Shown: positions 1-8,984, numbered from the stretch's first letter. The stretch is 64,000 bases of DNA from Planctomycetota bacterium (GCA_016191165.1 JACPPF010000018.1:88192-152191); one strand, 5' to 3'. Translations and numbers: made by a program. Notes: generated from the sequence alone by a model not told the origin.

Positions 1-2802
1 CTACCCAAGGCAAAGGCGGACCAACTGCGGCGGCAACTTGATGACGCGGGCCTTTTGGGCCATCGCGTCCACGTGCAAGACGGGCTCAAGTCCCTGTACC
101 TCGCCGACGATTTGGCCGACGCGGTCGTGATCTCCGACGACGCCAAAATCGCCCAGGCCGAGGTGTTGCGCGTCCTGCGGCCCGAAGGCAAGGGATTCAA
201 CGGCAACAAGATGGTGACCAAGGGATTCCGCAAGGGCACCGACGAATGGTCGCACCCCTATCGCGCGCCGGACAACAACCCGCAATCGCAGGACACCGTC
301 ATGAAACGCCCCTACATGACGCACTACATGGCCGAGCCCTGGTACTGCCCGCTGCCGATGCAGTCGGTGATCTCCGCCGGCCGAATCTTCAAGGTGTTTG
401 GCGACCGCTCCAGCGCCAGGCCGCAGGAACCGCTCGTCAACAAACTGCTGTGCATGAGCGCATTCAACGGCACGATTCTTTGGGAGCGCAAGCTGTCGCC
501 GGGATTCATGATCCACCGCAACACGCTGATCGCCACGCCCGATACGCTTTTTCTTGGTGACGACAAATCGTGCCAGCTGATCGACCCCATCACCGGCAAA
601 GTCCGTGACGAGATCGTCGTTCCCGCCAACAAATCCGACGGCCCGGTGTGGAAGTGGATGGCCCTCGACAACGGAATCCTCTACGCTCTGGTCGGCGAAA
701 AGGAACTGCCCGATCAACCGCTCAAGAGCGATCGCATTCGCGGCGCCGGCTGGCCCTGGTGGAAGATCAACAACTACAAGTTTGGCTTCGGTAAAAATCT
801 CTTGGCGTTCGATCCCAAATCGAAAAAGATCCTATGGCATCACAGCGAAAAAGATCCGATCGATAGCCGCGGCATGGCAATGCTCAAGGGTAAGCTCTAC
901 TACTACAGCGAAGGTAAATTCCTCGCTTGCCTGAATGCGAAGACGGGCAAAGTGATCTGGAAGAACTCGTCCAAGGACCTGCTCGACGCCATCGGCGGCA
1001 CGAAAGGCGCGCAGCACTGGCTGCTCGGTTTCGCGTCCACGGCTTACCTCAAATGCACGGACGACGCCGTCTACTTCGCCGGTCCGAACCGACCGCTCCT
1101 CGTCGCCGCGTCGGCCAAGGACGGCAGGTTGCTCTGGAAGAAAGACTGTAGCGTCAAGACCAATGGCAAGTTTCCGACCGAGGGAGGCAACGTCCAACTC
1201 GTCATCCGCCCCGAGGGCGTCTACGCGCTGGGCCAGGCGGTTTACAACAATGTCAACACCAGCTTCAAACTCCATCCGCTCACGGGCGAAGTGCTCGCAA
1301 CCTTTCCGGGTCGCGATCGCTGCACGCGCGCGACCGGTTGCTTCGACACGATCTTCACGCGCGGCGGCAAGGGCGGAAGCACCGCGGCGTTTGATGTCAC
1401 GAGCACGGAGCCACGCATGGGCGTCATCACGCCGATGCGTCCCGCCTGCCAGGATGGCGTCGTCACAGCTCACGGCTACATGTTCTGGGGCCCGTGGATG
1501 TGTCGATGCGACATGACCCAGCTTGGCGTCATCAGCCTCGGCACGGGCGGGAAGTTTGACTACCTGGCCAAGGCGACGAATGCGGAGCGTTTGCAATCGT
1601 ACCGGGCGATCAGCGCCGCGGCAATTCACAAGGCGAAAGACGAATGGGCGTCCTATCGCCGCGATAACGGTCGCTCGGTTCGCATTGACGATTCGGTCCC
1701 CGAGCAAATCAAAAAGGCCTGGACCTGGACCCCCAAGGCGCCCACGCTGCCGACGGCGCCGATCATTGTGGGTGACAACGTCTTCCTCGGCGGACAAGAC
1801 GGCGTCGTCCGCGCGCTCTATCTCCACAATGGGAAACCCCACTGGTCTGCATACACGGGTGGTCCCATCCGCTATTCGCCGGCGTTCGCTCGAGTCGATG
1901 ATCCAATCCTGAGGGACCGCCTCTTTGTCGGCTCGGGCGATGGCTACATTTACTGCTTCCACGCGCCGAGCGGTCAACTTCGATGGCGCTTCCGCGCCGC
2001 ACCCATCGAACGCACCATTCCCGTGTACGGCACGTTGACCTCCACCTGGCCGGTGCCCAGCGTGCTGGTCGAAGACGGCGTCGTCTATGGCGCCGCGGGC
2101 ATCTCCAACCACGATGGCACGCACGTTTACGCCCTGGATGCCGATACCGGCAAAATCCGATGGCAAAACCATAGCTCCGCCTACAAGGACGGCGATGAAC
2201 TCCCCACCGGCGGCGTCAGCGTCCAGGGGCCGATGCTGCTGCACAAGAACGCCGTCCACTTCGCCTCCGGCAACACGCCGCCCATCGCGTCTTATGCACT
2301 CAAGGATGGCAAGTTCACCGGCTCGCAGGCGAGCCGCGGCAAGGACCTTTACATCCGCGACGGCCAGGTCCTCGGCGCTGGCTATCCACTCTACTGGCGA
2401 CCCGAAGACGATCAGTTCATCAGCACCATGAATCTCGAAACGCCCAATGGTGTCCTGCGTCTCGGCATGCCGCAGAACAACCCGGCCGGCGTCTCCGAGT
2501 TGCGCATGACGACCCGCGACCGTAAGGGAGCGAGGACCGATTGGTCGAACCCGATCTTCCACGAGATCGCCGCGGTCGCCATCGCCAAAAACGCGATCGT
2601 CGTGACGGGGCTCAATCGCGACAAGAAGGATTACCAAAAGATCAGCGCCGGCCTGGTCGCACTCGACATCAACACTGGCAAGGTCCTCTGGCGACAACCC
2701 CTGCCCGCCGTCCCGACCGCATGGGGCCTGGCCATCGCCGGCGGCGGCAACAATATCGTTGTCACTTTGATGGATGGACGGGTGATGGCATTCGCAAAGT
2801 AA
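1..2802 (+). CDS. PQQ-propeller protein with a methyltransferase-like N-terminus (5' partial)
   Basis: The frame is open from base 1, so the start lies left of the window; at least 933 residues are visible. The first ~60 residues end in EVLRVLRPEGKG, which resembles the late strand/loop of a class I SAM methyltransferase (E..RVLRPGG). From about residue 80 on the protein has repeated blades of the PQQ/BamB kind, for example LLAFDPKSKKILW, CLNAKTGKVIWK, YALDADTGKIRW and VALDINTGKVLW. Methyltransferase-propeller fusions of this type occur in planctomycetes; the substrate is unknown. The first in-frame start-like codon in view is TTG at 55, but the coding signal precedes it. The propeller call is firm and the methyltransferase part is inferred from a short tail. 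Confidence 0.8.
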   Translation, partial: LPKAKADQLRRQLDDAGLLGHRVHVQDGLKSLYLADDLADAVVISDDAKIAQAEVLRVLRPEGKGFNGNKMVTKGFRKGTDEWSHPYRAPDNNPQSQDTVMKRPYMTHYMAEPWYCPLPMQSVISAGRIFKVFGDRSSARPQEPLVNKLLCMSAFNGTILWERKLSPGFMIHRNTLIATPDTLFLGDDKSCQLIDPITGKVRDEIVVPANKSDGPVWKWMALDNGILYALVGEKELPDQPLKSDRIRGAGWPWWKINNYKFGFGKNLLAFDPKSKKILWHHSEKDPIDSRGMAMLKGKLYYYSEGKFLACLNAKTGKVIWKNSSKDLLDAIGGTKGAQHWLLGFASTAYLKCTDDAVYFAGPNRPLLVAASAKDGRLLWKKDCSVKTNGKFPTEGGNVQLVIRPEGVYALGQAVYNNVNTSFKLHPLTGEVLATFPGRDRCTRATGCFDTIFTRGGKGGSTAAFDVTSTEPRMGVITPMRPACQDGVVTAHGYMFWGPWMCRCDMTQLGVISLGTGGKFDYLAKATNAERLQSYRAISAAAIHKAKDEWASYRRDNGRSVRIDDSVPEQIKKAWTWTPKAPTLPTAPIIVGDNVFLGGQDGVVRALYLHNGKPHWSAYTGGPIRYSPAFARVDDPILRDRLFVGSGDGYIYCFHAPSGQLRWRFRAAPIERTIPVYGTLTSTWPVPSVLVEDGVVYGAAGISNHDGTHVYALDADTGKIRWQNHSSAYKDGDELPTGGVSVQGPMLLHKNAVHFASGNTPPIASYALKDGKFTGSQASRGKDLYIRDGQVLGAGYPLYWRPEDDQFISTMNLETPNGVLRLGMPQNNPAGVSELRMTTRDRKGARTDWSNPIFHEIAAVAIAKNAIVVTGLNRDKKDYQKISAGLVALDINTGKVLWRQPLPAVPTAWGLAIAGGGNNIVVTLMDGRVMAFAK

Positions 2803-2890
2803 TCGTCGCTCAGTTTGCAGGCTCTCCGAAAGCCAAGCCACCGGGCTTCCCCTCGTTCTCGAACCAGAGCGCGGGAACGAGGAAATCGTC

Positions 2891-3991
2891 ATGTCCGATG
2901 ACGTGCAACTGGACTACCTTCCGCGCTTGCCGACCCGGCGCGACTGGCGCATCGGCTGCATCGGCGCGGGCTTCATCATGCGCGATTGCCATCTCGTCGC
3001 CTATCGGCAAGCGGGTTTCAATCCCGTCGCGATCACCTCGCGCAACCTCGAAAACGCCCGCGCGGTCGCCAGGCAGCATGCAATCCCGGCGGTCCATGCG
3101 TCGATTGACGAGTTGCTCACGGACCAGTCGATCGAGATCCTCGATGTCGCCGTGCCGCCCGATTTGCAGCCGGACGTTTTGCGCAAGGCCGCCGAGCATG
3201 GCGATCATTTGCGTGGCATCCTGGCGCAGAAGCCGCTGGCGATGTCGGTTCGCGATGCCAGGGACGTGGTCGAGCGCTGCCAGGCGGCAGGCATCGCCCT
3301 GGCCGTCAATCAGAACATGCGCTATGACCAATCGGTCCGCGCCATGAAGGACCTTCTCAAGCGTGGCTGGCTCGGCGACCCGGTGCTGGCCACGATCGAC
3401 ATGCGCGCCATCCCGCACTGGATGCCCTGGAGCGAACATCTGCATTCGCTGTCCACCTTCGTGATGAGCATCCACCATCTCGACACATTCCGCTACTGGC
3501 TCGGCACGCCCGAGCGCGTGCTCGCCAGCACGCGCCCCGATCCGCGCACGAAGTTCCCTCACACCGATGGCATCAACCTCTACATCCTCGAATACGATTC
3601 CGGCACTCGCGCCATGAGCTGCGACGACGTCTGGACCGGCCCGGCCCGCGAAGGCGCCGGCAGCGACATCGCCATTCGTTGGCGCGTCGAGGGCACCGAC
3701 GGCCTGGCCCGCGGCACGATCGGCTGGCCCAGCTACCCCGCCCGGACGCCAAGCACGCTCGATTTCAGCACCACGCAACAGGCCGGATCTTGGTTGTCGC
3801 CCCGCTGGTCGGAAGTCTGGTTTCCCGACGCCTTCGTCGGCACGATGGCGCAGCTACTTTGCGCGGTGGAGGACGGCGCGGAGCCGGAAATCGGCGGCCG
3901 CGACAACCTCGAAACAATCGCGCTTTGCGAGGCGGTTTACGCGGCGGCGCAGGAACATCGGGTGACGACGGTGGCCGAGTTTCTCGTTTAG
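2891..3991 (+). CDS. Gfo/Idh/MocA family oxidoreductase
   Basis: 366 residues, the usual length for this NAD(P)-dependent sugar/cyclitol dehydrogenase family. The Rossmann fold opens with IGCIGAGFI (residues 21-29). The E-K-P motif of the family appears as AQKPLA near residue 113, with Gln in place of Glu. The C-terminal domain has IHHLDTFRYWLG near residue 195, matching the family's conserved His/Asp helix. A GAGGAAA ribosome site lies before ATG 2891, 88 bases after the propeller gene. Its substrate cannot be read from sequence. The DapA-family aldolase that follows suggests a small sugar-acid catabolic set, but an inverted repeat separates the two. Confidence 0.85.
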   Translation: MSDDVQLDYLPRLPTRRDWRIGCIGAGFIMRDCHLVAYRQAGFNPVAITSRNLENARAVARQHAIPAVHASIDELLTDQSIEILDVAVPPDLQPDVLRKAAEHGDHLRGILAQKPLAMSVRDARDVVERCQAAGIALAVNQNMRYDQSVRAMKDLLKRGWLGDPVLATIDMRAIPHWMPWSEHLHSLSTFVMSIHHLDTFRYWLGTPERVLASTRPDPRTKFPHTDGINLYILEYDSGTRAMSCDDVWTGPAREGAGSDIAIRWRVEGTDGLARGTIGWPSYPARTPSTLDFSTTQQAGSWLSPRWSEVWFPDAFVGTMAQLLCAVEDGAEPEIGGRDNLETIALCEAVYAAAQEHRVTTVAEFLV

Positions 3992-4030
3992 CGCTCGCCT
4001 GGCGCCAGGCGGACTGGGCCAAGTTTCGGT

Positions 4031-4122
4031 GGTGGTACCGTTTGCCGTAGGTCAGGCTTTCCAGCCTGACATTTCGCGGCTGCTGTCAGGCAAGAATGCC
4101 TGACCTACCTCAGACGGTACCA
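4031..4122. repeat. Intergenic inverted repeat
   Basis: Arms beginning GTGGTACCGT and GTAGGTCAGGC face complementary arms ending at about 4122. The inner part forms two hairpins built from GTCAGGC/GCCTGAC. It fills most of the 249-base gap after the Gfo/Idh gene and may end its transcript, although no T-run follows. Confidence 0.7.
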
Positions 4123-4240
4123 CTACCCAAGTTTCCCACTGCTCGCCGGATGCCGGGTTTGCATAATATCGCTATCCGCCACGGGGCGCCGCCGCGCGGG
4201 CGCTAGACGAATACATCAAACCACCACTTGGACCCATCCC

Positions 4241-5122
4241 ATGAAAATCGAAGGCATTATCCCTCCCGTCGCCACGCCGATGAAAGACAATGAGGATCTC
4301 GACCTGCCCCGCCTCAAGTGGTTTCTCGACCACCTCATCACCAGCGGCGTGCATGGCATATTCGTCCTTGGCACCAACAGCGAATTCTATGCGCTCGACG
4401 AACGCGAAAAGCAAGAAGTCATCGCCACGGCCGTGGAACATGTGCGGGGCCGCGTTCCCGTGTATGCCGGCACCGGCGCCGAGACGACCCGCGAAGCCGT
4501 GCGCTTGACCAAAATGGCCGAGAAGGAAGGCGCTGACGGCGTCTCCGTGATCACGCCCTACTTCGTCCTGCCCAATCAGCAGGAGATTTTCGATCACTAT
4601 CGCCGCATCGCCGAGGCGACGAAATTGCCCGTCGTGCTGTACAACAACCCGGCCACGTGCGGCGGCGTCAAGATTGACGTGGACACCGTTGCCCGTCTGG
4701 CCGCGATTCCGAACATCCTTGGGGTGAAGGATTCCTCGGGCGATTTGCAAAACACCATCGAGTACCTGCGCGTGGTTCCGGATCGCTTCAGCGTGATGAT
4801 GGGACGCGACACGCTGATCTTTTCCGCGCTGGTCTACGGCGCGCGCGGCGCTGTACCGGCGACGGGCAACATCGCGCCCAAACTGCTCGTCGAAATCTAC
4901 GAGAAATTCGTCCGCGGCGATCAGGCAGGTTCGCAGGCCGCCCAGCGCAAACTGCACCCCGTGCGCATGGCGCTGACCCTGGGCACCGCGCCCGGGGGGG
5001 TCAAGGCGGCGTTGCAGGTGCTGGGCCTGTCCATCGGCCCCAGCCGGGCGCCCGTCGCGCAGCTGCCACCGGACAAGTTGGTCAAGATGAAGGCCGCCCT
5101 GCAAGCAGCCGGGCTGCTCTGA
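4241..5122 (+). CDS. Dihydrodipicolinate synthase / N-acetylneuraminate lyase family aldolase
   Basis: 293 residues, the family length. Class I aldolase signatures are present: GTNSEF (residues 44-49, normally GTTGE), Tyr134 in VVLYNNPATCGG, and the Schiff-base Lys163 in GVKDSSGD. Family members condense or cleave pyruvate with an aldehyde. The altered GTNSEF loop and the distance from any lysine genes make a true DapA unlikely; a sugar-acid or hydroxyproline-type lyase is equally possible. The neighbour upstream is a Gfo/Idh dehydrogenase on the same strand. Confidence 0.85.
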   Translation: MKIEGIIPPVATPMKDNEDLDLPRLKWFLDHLITSGVHGIFVLGTNSEFYALDEREKQEVIATAVEHVRGRVPVYAGTGAETTREAVRLTKMAEKEGADGVSVITPYFVLPNQQEIFDHYRRIAEATKLPVVLYNNPATCGGVKIDVDTVARLAAIPNILGVKDSSGDLQNTIEYLRVVPDRFSVMMGRDTLIFSALVYGARGAVPATGNIAPKLLVEIYEKFVRGDQAGSQAAQRKLHPVRMALTLGTAPGGVKAALQVLGLSIGPSRAPVAQLPPDKLVKMKAALQAAGLL

Positions 5123-5187
5123 TCGTGGGGATTAATCCGTGCGACCTGCGAAAGGCTGTGAACGCAAATTGGTGGTTTGAAAAACGG

Positions 5188-5297
5188 CGAAACGCACGAT
5201 CGGAATCGCACGCCACGTTGTCGCGCGGCGTAGGATTCCAATCGTGCGTTTTCGCAGACCGCCAGGCCGAGGCGTGGGATCGGAATCGCACGCCACG
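5188..5297. repeat. Inverted repeat with a third copy of one arm
   Basis: An arm at 5188-5218 (CGATCGGAATCGCACGCCACG) is complementary, with a few changes, to 5224-5255. A third copy of the arm in direct orientation lies at 5275-5297. It sits between convergent genes (the aldolase and the Flp pilin). Confidence 0.7.
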
Positions 5298-5315
5298 AAA
5301 GGCCCGGCCTTCCGG

Positions 5316-5504
5316 TCAGGACGAAGCGCTGCCGACCGCGGTGCCCACGGTGCCGAACGTGCTGTTGGCGTTCTGCCCGAGGGTCGTGATCGCGGCGAGG
5401 CAAACCACGATGATCAACGCCAGCATCACGGCGTACTCGACCGCGGTGGGGCCATCTTCCTTCTGGAGGAAATTCACGGCGGCTTTCTGAAGACGTGCGA
5501 ACAT
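5316..5504 (-). CDS. Flp family type IVb pilin
   Basis: 62 residues. A short basic leader (MFARLQKAAVNFLQKEDG) is followed by PTAVEYAVMLALIIVVCLAA, the typical Flp processing site and hydrophobic spine; prepilin peptidase should cut after the Gly. ATG 5504 was chosen over upstream in-frame codons because AGAAAGGG precedes it and the leader then has the normal length. It would form the subunit of a Tad/Flp adhesion pilus. No tad assembly genes are in the window, so this is an orphan pilin gene, as is common in planctomycetes. Confidence 0.9.
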   Translation of the reverse strand: MFARLQKAAVNFLQKEDGPTAVEYAVMLALIIVVCLAAITTLGQNANSTFGTVGTAVGSASS

Positions 5505-5975
5505 GGGAAACCCTTTCTGGTCCAGAAAAAGTAAGTGCGACCGGGACCCTCTGGAAGGTGACCCGCGAAGGCTCCGCGACACCAGCGCGGAGCAAACTTC
5601 GGACCTCCACGCATCGTCGGGCAAGAAGACGCTCACTCACGTGAACGCTGACCGTGGGACCACTCCGTTCGGTAGCCTGGCAGTCCGCCTTTGATGAAGC
5701 GGATCCATGGCTTTGCGTCCCACCCTCACGGATGGTTTGCCGTTGTCGTGGATTCACGGTCACGGACGTTGCGCGGACACCCTTGAAAAAAGACCCAAGA
5801 AAAACGCGGGCGAACGATTCCTTTCGATGGAAGGCCCGGGCCCGAACACCCGTTCGCCGTGGCCTTCACTTCACGACAAACCTAGGTCGGATTTTAACGT
5901 CTGTCAAATTGAAAGGGATTATTCCTGATATTCCGGCCGCACGACGAGGCGGTGCTCGCCTTGAGTCATAAAAAT
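5505..5975. other. Intergenic, no gene seen
   Basis: About 470 bases with only short frames in all directions and no recognisable protein. It must hold the promoter of the Flp pilin gene, but no clear -35/-10 pair was found. Confidence 0.5.
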
Positions 5976-6534
5976 GAGTCTCAGTAGTTCCAAGAATTAG
6001 CCACGGAAGAAACCCAGCGCGGCCAAGCCGCAACCAAATGTGACCGCCAAATCTTGGCCACGGATCGAACACAGATGAAACGCGGATAAAATCCAGCCAC
6101 GGAATCACACGGAAAAGCACAGAAGAATTCAAAAGTCTTACCTTTTTCCGTGTTTTTCCGTGTGATTCCGTGGCTAAAAATCTTCGCAGGGTGCGCAGTT
6201 TTGGATCATTAGTAGAACGGAAAACTGGAGGTCACAATGACTTTTCCGCGTTCTTTCCGTGTGATTCCGTGGCTGATTTTTTCCGTGTTCGATCGCTGGC
6301 CAAGGCTTTACAGTTTCATCTGGCTGCGGCTTGGCCGCGCTGGGTTTCTTCCTTGGTTGATTGAATTTTGGGGCCTGGTTCAAATGAAAGTCACAGCGAG
6401 CCGCCGGGCTTGTCCCGGCGGTGTGTCCCGATCCGCCTTGGTTCACCGCCGGGACAAGCCCGGCGGCTCGCGGATTGTTTGTTACCCTAAATTCAATCGA
6501 TTTGAACCAGGCCAATTTTGGAACTACTGAGTCT
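5976..6534. repeat. Long inverted-repeat element interrupted by a MITE
   Basis: The left arm (about 5976-6072) runs from GAGTCTCAGTAGTTCCAAG to CGGATCGAACAC. The right arm is its diverged reverse complement, split into 6286-6371 and 6522-6534. The core contains several copies of TCCGTGTGATTCCGTGGC. Removing the 142-bp element at 6372-6513 and one 8-bp duplication restores a continuous right arm. No open frame of any length is carried. Confidence 0.75.
6372..6513. mobile_element. MITE-like element, copy 1 (142 bp)
   Basis: Perfect 13-bp terminal inverted repeats, GGCCTGGTTCAAA at 6372-6384 and TTTGAACCAGGCC at 6501-6513. It is flanked by a perfect 8-bp direct repeat AATTTTGG (6364-6371 and 6514-6521), the expected target-site duplication. 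Inside is a GC-rich palindrome (GCGAGCCGCCGGGCTTGTCC and its complement). It has no coding capacity, so it must be moved by a transposase encoded elsewhere. Copy 2 lies at 56600-56741. Confidence 0.88.
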
Positions 6535-6601
6535 GCTTTTCCGCCAGGATTTCGCGAGGATTCCCGGCGTCACTTTTTTTTCATTCGCCTCGGGAGACCA
6601 C

Positions 6602-7678
6602 ATGTTCAATTGCAAACTCATCGCCCTGGCCGTTTTGATCTTCGCCGCGTCGATGGCGCGCGCCGACAAGCTGGTTGTCATCGTCGGCGGCGGCACGGGA
6701 ACGGACAACGTGCCCGCCATCAGGGCCAGGCTCATTCAGCCATTCGGCATCGATTTCGACAGGGCGGGCAACTTCTACCTTGCCGAGCTTCAGGGGCAGC
6801 GTATCCTCAAGGTCAACACGAACGGCACACTCCACATCGTTGCCGGCGCCGCGCTCAAGAAAGGCAACGCCGGCGACAGCGGCCCGGCGCGCCTGGCGAC
6901 CTTCAACGGCATGCACAGCCTCGCGGTCACGCCCGACGGCACGATCTACGCCGCCGACACCTGGAACAACCGCGTACGCAAGATCGATTCGAAATCAGGC
7001 CTCATCACCGCCTTCGCCGGCACTGGCGCCAAGGGTGATTCCGGCACGAACGGCCCCGCCTCCCAAGCCAGACTCGGTGGCATCTACTGCGTTGCCTTCA
7101 ATCACAACTTCTCGCGCCTTTATCTGACCGATCTCGACAATCGCAAGATTCATTTTGTCGACATGAAAACCGGCATCCTGCACCATGTCGCCGGCAACGG
7201 CAAGCGGGGCGTTCCCGAAAACGGCGCCGACGCCAGGAACGCCCCGCTCGTCGATCCACGGGCCGCCTGCGTCGATCGAAAAGGCAATGTCTACATCCTC
7301 GAGCGCGGCGGCCATGCCCTGCGCGTCGTCACGCCGGGCGGGAAGATTCGCACCGTCGCAGGCACCGGAAAAAAGGGCAACACCGGCGATGGCGGCAACG
7401 CCCTCACGGCAACCCTCAACGGCCCCAAACACCTCTGCGTCGATCTCGACGACAACGTCATCATCGCCGACACGGCCAATCACGTCATTCGAAAATTCAA
7501 CCCCAAGGACGGCACGATCGTGCGCCTGGCGGGAACCGGGAAAAAGGGGGATTCCGGCGCCGGCGGTCCGCCGCTTGAGGTCTCCCTGTACGAACCCCAT
7601 GGAGTGTTCGTGCATCCGTCCGGGACGATGTATATCGTTGACAGTTACAACCACCGGGTTTTTCGCTGGCAGAAATGA
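6602..7678 (+). CDS. Secreted NHL-repeat beta-propeller protein
   Basis: 358 residues from ATG 6602, which has GGGAG eight bases upstream and gives a clean signal peptide (MFNCKLIALAVLIFAASMARA). The rest is NHL repeats: AVTPDGTIYAADTWNNRVRKID, DLDDNVIIADTANHVIRKF, HPSGTMYIVDSYNHRVFRW, each followed by an AGTG.KGD.G glycine-rich link. Such propellers act as extracytoplasmic binding scaffolds, sometimes as lyases; no catalytic site is evident. A strong hairpin terminator follows. Function beyond the fold is unknown. Confidence 0.88.
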   Translation: MFNCKLIALAVLIFAASMARADKLVVIVGGGTGTDNVPAIRARLIQPFGIDFDRAGNFYLAELQGQRILKVNTNGTLHIVAGAALKKGNAGDSGPARLATFNGMHSLAVTPDGTIYAADTWNNRVRKIDSKSGLITAFAGTGAKGDSGTNGPASQARLGGIYCVAFNHNFSRLYLTDLDNRKIHFVDMKTGILHHVAGNGKRGVPENGADARNAPLVDPRAACVDRKGNVYILERGGHALRVVTPGGKIRTVAGTGKKGNTGDGGNALTATLNGPKHLCVDLDDNVIIADTANHVIRKFNPKDGTIVRLAGTGKKGDSGAGGPPLEVSLYEPHGVFVHPSGTMYIVDSYNHRVFRWQK

Positions 7679-7727
7679 GGTCCCGGTCGAGGAGCCGGAG
7701 CGCACCGTTTTACAGATCAAAAGTAAC

Positions 7728-7768
7728 AGGCCGGCTCCGCTGACGGAGTCGGCCTTTGTTGTTTGTTG
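7728..7768 (+). terminator. Rho-independent terminator
   Basis: GGCCGGCTCCG, loop, CGGAGTCGGCC, then a T-rich tail TTTGTTGTTTGTT. It lies 50 bases after the NHL gene and between convergent genes, so it may serve both. Confidence 0.8.
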
Positions 7769-7785
7769 GGTCGCAGCTGGCGAGA

Positions 7786-8984
7786 CTACCCTCGCATGCC
7801 CATTCCCATCATGCCCATGCCTTGCATGCCCATCATACCGCCCATGCCCATGCCTTGCATACCCATCATGCCTCCACCCATGCCCATCATGCCCATGCCT
7901 TGCATGCCCATCATGCCGCCCATGCCCATGCCTCCCATGCCTTGCATGCCCATCATGCCGCCCATGCCCATACCGCCCATGCCTTGCATGCCCATCATGC
8001 CGCCCATGCCTTGCATGCCCATCATGCCGCCCATGCCTTGCATGCCCATCATGCCGCCACCCATGCCCATCATTTGCCCGCCCATCATGCCGCCACCCAT
8101 GCCCATCATTTGCCCGCCCATCATGCCGCCCATGCCTTGCATGCCCATCATGCCGCCACCCATGCCCATCATTTGCCCGCCCATCATGCCGCCACCCATG
8201 CCCATCATACCCATGCCGCCCATGCCCATCCCCATCATACCGCGGCGTACCGACATGCCAGTCGGCGTGGGTCGGCGGAGGTTTAGGGTGCGATAGAGAT
8301 TGGGGTTAATGCCTGGCAGGACCCCACCGCCATTTCCAACATTTCCGCCATTTCCAACATTTCCGCCATTTCCAACATTTCCGCCATTTCCAACATTTCC
8401 GCCATTTCCAACGTTCCCGCCATTTCCAACATTTCCACCATTTCCAACGTTTCCGCCGTTCATCATGCCGCCGCCATTCATCATGCCGCCGCCATTCATC
8501 ATGCCGCCGCCATTCATCATGCCGCCGCCATTCATCATGCCGCCCATGCCCTGCATGCCCATCATTTGCCCGCCCATCATGCCGCCACCCATGCCCATCA
8601 TTTGCCCGCCCATCATGCCGCCACCCATGCCCATCATGCTCATTCCGCCCATGCCTTGCATGCCCATCATGCCGCCACCCATACCCATCATGCCACCGCC
8701 CATACCCATCATGCCGCCGCCCATACCCATCATGCCGCCGCCCATACCCATCATGCCCCCGCCCCGCCCCCACCAGCCGCCGTACCCATCATGCCACCGC
8801 CCATACCCATCATGCCACCGCCCATGCCACCGAAGCCTCCCATGCCACCGAAGCCTCCCATGCCATTAAATCCACCTCCAAAGCCACCCATGCCGAACTG
8901 GGCCTGGGACGCCGCAGGGGTCAGCAGGAAGAAGGCAACCGTCAGCACACTGGCCAGGATCCCGTGTTTGCGAGTGATCTTCAT
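7786..8984 (-). CDS. Secreted Met/Gly-rich repeat protein, interrupted by a frameshift
   Basis: ATG 8984 has AGGGA upstream and starts MKITRKHGILASV with a signal peptide ending TPAASQAQ, then FGMGGFGGGFNGMGG repeats. That frame stops at 8751, while the frame encoding hundreds more residues of GGGMMGMG repeats runs on to 7786. The break is in the C-runs at 8756-8771: making the 4-base run at 8762-8765 five bases long joins the two frames into continuous G-G-G-G-M-M. The repaired protein has about 399 residues, including seven NVGNGG units and one ordinary stretch (VLPGINPNLYRTLNLRR). The many M-x-G-M motifs could bind Cu(I) or the chain could aggregate; this is a guess. It may be a sequencing slip or a true pseudogene. 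Confidence 0.7.
8326..8451 (-). repeat. Seven tandem 18-bp coding repeats (NVGNGG)
   Basis: Seven near-identical 18-bp units (plus strand ATTTCCAAC(A/G)TTNCC(A/G)CC type) encode NVGNGG seven times inside the Met/Gly-rich gene. Such arrays change length by slippage. Confidence 0.9.

Noticed and set aside
832..2892. A 686-codon open frame on the minus strand
   Set aside because: It lies opposite the PQQ-propeller gene, has no domain-like text and follows from high third-position GC. The same applies to long antisense frames opposite 9812-11000, 19696-21066, 30961-32319 and 41835-43298.
4241..5122. Naming the aldolase dapA
   Set aside because: The family call is secure, but the altered GTNSEF loop and the lack of lysine genes nearby do not support that specific reaction.
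8326..8451. Tandem 18-bp repeats as a possible CRISPR-like array
   Set aside because: There are no spacers, and the units are in frame and code for NVGNGG. No cas genes are present anywhere in the window.
8300..8869. FPPFPT/MPIMPP repeat frames on the plus strand
   Set aside because: These are the complement of the Met/Gly-rich gene; the signal peptide, start and ribosome site all support the minus strand.
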